NCBI GenBank assembly: GCA_964386705.1
Contig: CAYLTY010000145.1
Location: 1-21,039 of the forward strand
Direction of reading: 5' to 3'
Source of the DNA: AM-0621 sp964386705
GTDB lineage: Bacteria > Planctomycetota > Planctomycetia > Planctomycetales > Planctomycetaceae
DNA length: 21,039 nt
This document shows, piece by piece, positions 16,601 through 21,039 of the stretch. The notes beneath the pieces were generated by a model. It ran no database searches. It saw only the letters and a list, made by a program, of their open reading frames with translations, and was not told the origin of the DNA. The translations under genes and the position numbers were made by a program. Every line of letters starts with the position of its first letter. Positions within the stretch are counted from its first letter, which is position 1.

Positions 16601-19600
16601 GGCCGATAGGCAGTCACTTATCGAAGCAGAGAGAATCACCAGTTGCTGAATTAGTTCGGCCAGCGGCGCATGATCATTGAAGCATCCCAGAGAGCCATGA
16701 GCGCGATCAACTTGTTGAAGGACTTCCCCAAGACGGGCGTCTAACGACGTCAGAGTCGGCCTGTCGAGCGTGACAACTTGATCTGGTAGGTGGCAGACAA
16801 AATCTGGGACCGCCGTCACGAACTGAGCGAACGCATTCAGAGACTGTTGCAATTGTGTCCAAGCTGCGAGTTGCTCTTTCGCAAAGCCTGCGGGAAGCCA
16901 CGGTGCAAGCTCGTCCGCGGCTTCGATCACTTCCGACATGCGACGATGCCACGTCCGCAGCTTGTTTAGGTCCGCCAGTAAAATCGGAGTTGCGGGAGGT
17001 GGCTCTTTGAAAAGATCAGCCACTTCTTGGCGGTAGGTACCAAAGCCCCCAAACCATCGCTTCAACGCCGACTGATAAGCAGGGGCACGGTTTGCCAGTT
17101 CCGCAGCGGCGGCCTTGAACGCGCGGTGAGAAAGTCGCTCATCTAGCTGTTCTCGAAGTTGCGCAGCCTCATGCAAATCGCTGAGGATGGCCTCACAGCC
17201 ACTTCTCAGCTTCACGCAAGTTGCAGGATCTCGCCATGCTCCGGCGACCTCACCCATTTGCAAACAGAGCGGAATAGCCACTTGCAGGGCGCGGGCTTGT
17301 ACCAAAGAAACTGGTATCGCCCTCTCGATTCCCCATTCAGTCACGACTGCTTGAACAAGCGTCTGAAGTTCTTGTAGCAGAGAGGCAGCGTGATCTAGTT
17401 GTTGCTGAATCTTCACTAGGTCATCGAGATGCCCCTCGGCAGAAACTGACTCTATCCTTTCCCATGCGCTTTCCAAACGACTCTGGTTTGCCGCAGATTG
17501 GCTCAGCTCAAGAAGCTGATCGGGATCAAGACGGCCTTCGAGCCGCTTAACAACGCGGGCCGCCTCGTCGAGTTTGGCCAGAGCCGCTTGGCTTCCCGAA
17601 CGAAGTTTCGACCAGTTTTCTGAGAGCAACCATTCGGTGCGGAGCGGATGTACGCTCGCAATTAGCTTTGCCAGGTCCACCACTGCGGGGAATTTGTACG
17701 GAGGTAAATCCGCCCGGACGGGCACTGGTAACAAACCTGTGAGGGTGGCAGATAACACTGACGCCTTGTCAGCCGACTCAGTGAAATTTCTCAGATTCTG
17801 AACCGGTCCTTCGAGAAATGTCTGCTGCTGACGAATTGATTGCGGGACTTCCTCGCAAAACTTCTCCTGCCAGTCTTTACCACCAATTGTTAGTTTCTGG
17901 CTAATCGGTGTTTCAGGAAAATGAATCTCGACATCTTCCACGAACTCCGAGAACTGATGTCGAAGCGAGCTGAGTGCATGGGTCGCTTCACAGAGGCGGA
18001 TAATCGATGTTGCAACTTCCCTCGGAGCCTGAAACCAGTCCGTCGGAACATCAGGAACCTTCAAGACATCTCGAAAAGACTGCAAGACCCCGTTGAGGGC
18101 CATCGGTGTGAGATCCTCGGCCAGAAGTCCCTGCCGAACCAGTGGTGAAACAACCTGTTCGATCGTGCCAAACGCATCGGCCAAAATACCAAGGTGGTGT
18201 TGCAGTTCATCAGAAAGAGTGAGAGTGCGAACGGTCAATTGGCAGCCGCGCCACGGATGCCGCTGATGTCCTCGAATAACGTCCGCTGAGTCGCTCGCTC
18301 GATCTAGTAACTGCAACCAGTTTTCAAAGCGACTTCGATCCATGTGTTCCATGCCGGGAAGCTCACACCGGGATCTTGCCGCATGGCCTAGGCGATGAGA
18401 TCGCGAAACATGCCCGAAAAGCTCGTAAGGAGACAATCCCAATGGAGGACGGCGACGGTGAACCGAGCGAACATAGCTATTCAACGACGACCGTTTTTCC
18501 TTTGCTTCATCCAGCTTCGGCGTCACATCTTCATAAACTTCGGCCGGTAGATCGAGGCAGTATTTAAGTTCATCCAAAACGCCCTTCCGGTTTGCTTTGC
18601 TCGAATGACATTCGAGGCAGAACTCTCCCAGCCCGCAGTCGTCGAGCCGCCGCTTCACCACCTCAAGGGCGGAAACCTTTTCGCTGACAAACAGGACTCG
18701 CCTGCCCTCTGAGAGGGAGTCTGCGATGATATTTGCAATAGTCTGGCTCTTGCCGGTCCCAGGCGGTCCGTCCAATACGAAGCTAACACCGCGCCGGGCT
18801 GCGATAATTGCTTCGAGCTGACTGGAGTCGCAATCGAGAATGGTCTTGATCTCACCGGGAGCAATTTCGTCATCAAGTGTTGCCGCTTCCGGCAGAGGAG
18901 ACTTGAATCCAAACGAGTACTGCGGCGAGATCGACTCATCGCCGCCGATAGATCGACAAAGTGCATTGGCGAGCACAGAGTCGACGTGGTCCCCGAGGTC
19001 CTGCCACATAGCGACCTTAGGGAAAGCAAAGCGTCCGAGAGCACACCGGTCCTGTACTTCCCAGCGTTCATTGGCAGCCACTGATTGTCGGACCAACTCT
19101 AGAAACTTCAGTCGCGCGCCTTCTTCTTCCAAATCATCAATGTCCGGCAATACAGGGAGAAGCATGCCGAAGTCTTGTTTGAGCCTTTCGCGCAAGCACA
19201 AATTATCGATGGCATCATCTTCTGCTTCAACCAATTCCCACGGTGCGTCGGCGGAGGAGCGAGACAGAGACATGGGGACGAGCATGAGCGGTGATAGGAG
19301 TTCGGTGTCACTCTCGATCGATTCGAACCACTTGAGGAATCCGAAGGCAACGTAGAGGCAGTGCACGCCTTGCTCGGAAAGCGATAGCTGAGCATGACCG
19401 TCGAGCGTTCGCATCCGCCGATCAATTGCGCGATCGCCGAGTGGTGTTAGTAGATCACGATCTCCGAACTTTCTCGCGGCACGGCATTCCTCTAGCGGTG
19501 GATTCCACTCTTTCAGCTTCTTGTCTGATGACGACTCGTCTGCTGCCGCAGCTTCGCGCTCGAGTACTTCCTTTGGCGGTGGAATCAAATCGCGTCGCCA

Positions 19601-19879
19601 AGGAAATCGCATCGAGTTGGAACCAGCAGTCCCTTCGCTCGCCAACTTCTTCCAGATGGTTTCGGTATCCGGGACAACCAGTTCAACAACGCCACGAGTA
19701 GCATTGAAGGAACAGTTAATAAGCGGATTGCGGTTCCCGAGGTCAAGGAGCTTGCTTTGCCACTTAGTGACCTGCCTGCGGAGCTTACTTTCCACGTCAG
19801 GAAGCGGCGGAGGGGCTTCGTTAGCTCCCGAAACTTCCTCAGGCGTCATCTCAGCAGAAGCGTCGCTGTTTACAGTCAT
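13634..19879 (-). CDS. Giant DUF4011-like / SF1 helicase / Vsr-MTES nuclease / DUF3320-like protein
   Basis: The product is 2081 residues from the ATG at 19879; a GTG at 19921 in frame would add 14. Neither has a strong ribosome site. Near the N-terminus WQSKLLDLGNRNPLIN (about 40-55) matches DUF4011. DSSQ (351-354) and Walker A GPPGTGKS (371-378) open a UPF1-like superfamily 1 helicase, with VLFVSEKVSALEVV just after. A helical insert of about 1,100 residues separates this from VIFDEAS (1568-1574), GDEKQLPP (1595-1602), HYRSR (1644-1648), ENVQGDERDV (1762-1771) and NVAVTRARE (1803-1811). Then a Vsr/MTES-like nuclease domain: FRID with D1893, GIECDG with E1910 and D1912, YH with H1917, and GWNIIRIWSTDW. 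The end (about 2005-2076) matches DUF3320. It likely unwinds and cuts foreign nucleic acid. The NTPase-nuclease gene downstream is the probable partner. Confidence 0.95.
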   Translation of the reverse strand: MTVNSDASAEMTPEEVSGANEAPPPLPDVESKLRRQVTKWQSKLLDLGNRNPLINCSFNATRGVVELVVPDTETIWKKLASEGTAGSNSMRFPWRRDLIPPPKEVLEREAAAADESSSDKKLKEWNPPLEECRAARKFGDRDLLTPLGDRAIDRRMRTLDGHAQLSLSEQGVHCLYVAFGFLKWFESIESDTELLSPLMLVPMSLSRSSADAPWELVEAEDDAIDNLCLRERLKQDFGMLLPVLPDIDDLEEEGARLKFLELVRQSVAANERWEVQDRCALGRFAFPKVAMWQDLGDHVDSVLANALCRSIGGDESISPQYSFGFKSPLPEAATLDDEIAPGEIKTILDCDSSQLEAIIAARRGVSFVLDGPPGTGKSQTIANIIADSLSEGRRVLFVSEKVSALEVVKRRLDDCGLGEFCLECHSSKANRKGVLDELKYCLDLPAEVYEDVTPKLDEAKEKRSSLNSYVRSVHRRRPPLGLSPYELFGHVSRSHRLGHAARSRCELPGMEHMDRSRFENWLQLLDRASDSADVIRGHQRHPWRGCQLTVRTLTLSDELQHHLGILADAFGTIEQVVSPLVRQGLLAEDLTPMALNGVLQSFRDVLKVPDVPTDWFQAPREVATSIIRLCEATHALSSLRHQFSEFVEDVEIHFPETPISQKLTIGGKDWQEKFCEEVPQSIRQQQTFLEGPVQNLRNFTESADKASVLSATLTGLLPVPVRADLPPYKFPAVVDLAKLIASVHPLRTEWLLSENWSKLRSGSQAALAKLDEAARVVKRLEGRLDPDQLLELSQSAANQSRLESAWERIESVSAEGHLDDLVKIQQQLDHAASLLQELQTLVQAVVTEWGIERAIPVSLVQARALQVAIPLCLQMGEVAGAWRDPATCVKLRSGCEAILSDLHEAAQLREQLDERLSHRAFKAAAAELANRAPAYQSALKRWFGGFGTYRQEVADLFKEPPPATPILLADLNKLRTWHRRMSEVIEAADELAPWLPAGFAKEQLAAWTQLQQSLNAFAQFVTAVPDFVCHLPDQVVTLDRPTLTSLDARLGEVLQQVDRAHGSLGCFNDHAPLAELIQQLVILSASISDCLSAHQALAPAYTVAPRTLKTLVEDCRLAKRFSEFHAETTAQYRMLIDLLPPEATPMDRAVWQRVERSIQAIERMGKLVPSLEKYQDILCRPDQFDSAMLSKSAEELELGYRSFLTALQEVAPQFELLGEKLAAEELVRQPLADLRSAAQSVLPEIEERYRLLTSLLPILLPEADLDIDSLAIAESTVEGIRSQLREQQDCLAVLSEWNVDLEFDLLEGGYAEAAWLLEQATAGTLTPLTHAVATSPNTRQEVANAIDTCQKVLAGDFSESLKFLRSVFSFQSETGQGLTIPHMPLELLSNFLLGLRSAMGSLDEWLKFSRWRRDMEEQGFGGIIEELLSGRYSPEETKSVVAARFFRQVFDHFATEDRLLGEFDLASHEQSRERFRKLDEWEVRVAASRIRQYQLGRDDRPRSGWFAEATSELGILQREIQKKRRQLPLRKLFAEIPSVLQRLKPCIMMSPLSVSTFLQSDELRFDLVIFDEASQVFPWDAVGAIYRGTQLIVAGDEKQLPPTNFFNRADIEAGDEEDADIGDFESILSLCKSIGMPGRGLRWHYRSRREPLIAFSNRHFYSGDLVTFPSIRDASSDAVRLEFVPQGRWIDRANRPEAERVTDLVVRHLRARPEISVGIIAFNQSQQVAIEDAIFERRRKYPEVDALFNAGLSEPLFVKNLENVQGDERDVILLSMGYGYNEAGKFLKNFGPLTKSGGERRLNVAVTRAREEVVLIASVKAADLDLAGSTSLGANLLKGYLEYAERGVDSLAREISSITGEAESTFEQEVAAALVARGLHPVSQVGCGGFRIDMALKHPQRPGEFCLGIECDGATYHSSKTARDRDRIRQNVLESLGWNIIRIWSTDWIRSPERQIDRVLAAYERASVPQTTRTTDRESTLDEDLVDLAPRYEVPQDTAGPVFKAIKDVPENHLRETFHGIVRRGGAIDLEGLIQQTSRALGFARTGKHIRQRLETSLNDLLQVGHLRWIGDRIASGMDEV

Positions 19880-20311
19880 TTTGGGCCCGTCACTGAAGGT
19901 GGAAGATGCACAGAATACCACAGTGATTCAGAAGGGACTATTCAAGACCTCCATCTTTGTGAAGGGGAGAACCCAAACCGGATACCGCTTTGCAGTCAGC
20001 CAATCTCCTTGGTATCTGGGAAAGAGAGCGGTCCCCAAAACGGAGTGTTGCTTCAAGTTGGTTGGAGCGTTTGCAAAGCGGTCTCCTCAATCCGAATGGA
20101 GCGACACGGCGGCGCTCCTCGCGGGCTTCACTAATGGCTGGCCATCGTGGTTTTCGACGACTCGGTGAGGCATCCTCAAACTCCATAATGCTGGGGTGAA
20201 GAAAGAACGCTCTATTCGAGTGATGGGAAAGCCCTTCGTTCAGCGAGTCGACATCAAGCAGTTTCGCACCGCTTGATGCGGTCGTAAGCGTTCACGAAAG
20301 TGATAAGCGAG

Positions 20312-20343
20312 CATCGGACAGGGACTCCGTTCTCTGCCCGATG
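20312..20343. terminator. 12-bp imperfect hairpin
   Basis: CATCGGACAGGG (20312-20323) pairs with CTCTGCCCGATG (20332-20343) with one mismatch and one G-U pair, loop of 8. It lies 122 bases past the DUF5131 stop in the - direction, and may back up the hairpin at 20418-20443. No long T-run follows on either strand. Confidence 0.45.
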
Positions 20344-20417
20344 TTAACGAAGACTGCTCGGTCTAGATTTCAAGACTCGCGAATTGTTCAGCCGCTCCAA
20401 CTGCGAAGCACTTTCAA

Positions 20418-20443
20418 GGGCGAGCGTCGAGTGACGCCCGCCC
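20418..20443 (-). terminator. Hairpin after the DUF5131 gene
   Basis: GGGCGAGCGTC (20418-20428) pairs with GACGCCCGCCC (20433-20443) with one mismatch around GAGT. In the - direction it begins 22 bases after the stop at 20466, and the next bases read TTGAAAG. The GC-rich stem and position fit a transcription terminator for that gene. Confidence 0.55.
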
Positions 20444-20465
20444 CAGAAGCAGAGTCGCCGACGAT

Positions 20466-21039
20466 CTACACCGACGCACCTACAGCCGCGTAGTTGTAGA
20501 AGTATTGCGGCATCTCCCGGACTCGAATGTCAGCGGGCCACTCCGCCCAGTCTCCTCCATGCAACTGGCGTAGCTTCAGCTCTTTCCCTTGGTAGGTTGG
20601 TCGGCGGCCGAGCTGCTTGAGGAAGAAGGCTACACCCTCCTCGCGACAACGATTCAGTAGTTTCATAGCCCACTCGGTTGCGAAGAGCTCCGCGTTGGCC
20701 TTGGCCCCGCTTTCACCGCCCACAATGACCCAGTCGATACCTGTCAGGTCGATCTCGTCGGCGAGGGAGCCCCACAGCGGTTCCAGCGACAGACCGCGCA
20801 CCGACGCGTCAACCTCCCGCAGGGCATCAATACGCTTGAGTGCCTTTGGGGATGTAACCGTGGTCATGGCACAGACGTTCGGCGGAAAGCCTCCGATGCT
20901 GTCTGCAAATTCCCGCATGATCTTGGGTCGCTTCGTCAACCACAGCCAGAGATGCTGCTGGCCTTCCGGAGTTTGAAAGGCAGTCATCTCAGTCCTGAGG
21001 AATCCAAAGTCCTTTTTGCGAGAGAAGGCGTCTCCCATA
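20466..21039 (-). CDS. DUF5131 (phage Gp37/Gp68-like) family protein, 3' part
   Basis: The 190 visible residues are the C-terminal part; the frame stays open to the window edge, and the Met at 21038 is probably internal. Family motifs in order: HLWLWLTKRP (29-38), PPNVCAMTTVTS (52-63), GLSLEPLWG (82-90), IDWVIVGGESG (101-111), FFLKQLGRRP (138-147) and LHGGDWAEWP (159-168) near the end. The N-terminal part of this family carries a cysteine cluster (GC...C..CYA type), which lies outside the window and gives it a radical-SAM-like appearance. The biochemical role is not established. Relatives occur in phages and beside three-Cys-motif partner (TcmP) genes, so this gene may belong to a separate mobile or defence module continuing to the right. 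Confidence 0.85.
   Translation of the reverse strand, partial: MGDAFSRKKDFGFLRTEMTAFQTPEGQQHLWLWLTKRPKIMREFADSIGGFPPNVCAMTTVTSPKALKRIDALREVDASVRGLSLEPLWGSLADEIDLTGIDWVIVGGESGAKANAELFATEWAMKLLNRCREEGVAFFLKQLGRRPTYQGKELKLRQLHGGDWAEWPADIRVREMPQYFYNYAAVGASV

Larger units (their letters stand above)
19880..20465. other. Intergenic region upstream of the giant helicase gene
   Basis: About 590 bases hold two terminator-like hairpins (listed separately) and presumably the promoter of the helicase gene, which I could not locate with confidence. Open frames on both strands between 19938 and 20199 give Arg/Ser-rich peptides with no recognisable features and no convincing start, so I treat them as non-coding. 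A small ACCGC-TTGAT-GCGGT repeat at 20268-20282 is weak. Confidence 0.45.

Noticed and set aside
19521..20199. Several + and - strand open frames around the start of the giant helicase gene
   Set aside because: They are antisense to the helicase N-terminus or Arg/Ser-rich peptides in the intergenic region without a ribosome site or recognisable domain.
1..21039. CRISPR arrays, tRNA or rRNA genes, insertion sequences, attachment-site repeats
   Set aside because: No regularly spaced repeats, cloverleaf with CCA-type end, transposase motifs or long direct repeats were seen by eye; a program-based scan was not possible.

Overview
The window looks like a stretch of a planctomycete chromosome, most likely Pirellulaceae-like. 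This is an inference from gene style: small exported His/Gly/Tyr-rich proteins carrying a PGH(F/Y)DxHR motif, variable Shine-Dalgarno strength, several GTG starts and very large single proteins. No rRNA, tRNA, CRISPR array or intact transposase was seen.

Left part (1-9148, mostly + strand) is metal- and envelope-related. In order: the last codons of an unidentified gene; a His-rich lipoprotein; a small exported Cys/His-rich protein; a decayed ABC-transporter ATPase; an ICMT/PEMT-type membrane methyltransferase; a membrane-anchored HAMP-PP2C (RsbU/SpoIIE-type) phosphatase; a Rieske non-heme iron oxygenase. Then come a truncated exported-protein gene and, on the opposite strand, an intact small exported protein with the same motif. 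The part ends with a complete Zn/Cd/Pb-type P1B ATPase. The His-rich lipoprotein, the Cys/His-rich protein and the ATPase suggest handling of a divalent metal at the cell envelope, with the ATPase pumping the ion out of the cytoplasm.

Right part (9269-19879, all - strand) is dominated by two giant genes read in the same direction. The first is a 2081-residue protein with a DUF4011-like start, a UPF1-like superfamily 1 helicase split by an insert of roughly 1,100 residues, a Vsr/MTES-type nuclease domain and a DUF3320-like end. The second, 132 bases downstream, is a 1353-residue protein with an N-terminal NACHT/STAND-like P-loop NTPase, a long middle without recognised domains and a C-terminal PD-(D/E)xK nuclease signature. 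A possible 50-residue ORF with a good ribosome binding site follows 18 bases later. Helicase-nuclease plus NTPase-nuclease is the pattern expected of an antiphage or anti-plasmid system. I do not recognise this pairing as a named system, and it is the best candidate for something undescribed here.

The right edge (20466-21039, - strand) holds the 3' part of a DUF5131 (phage Gp37/Gp68-like) gene, a family often found in mobile or defence neighbourhoods. It is separated from the giant genes by about 590 bases with two hairpins and no convincing gene.
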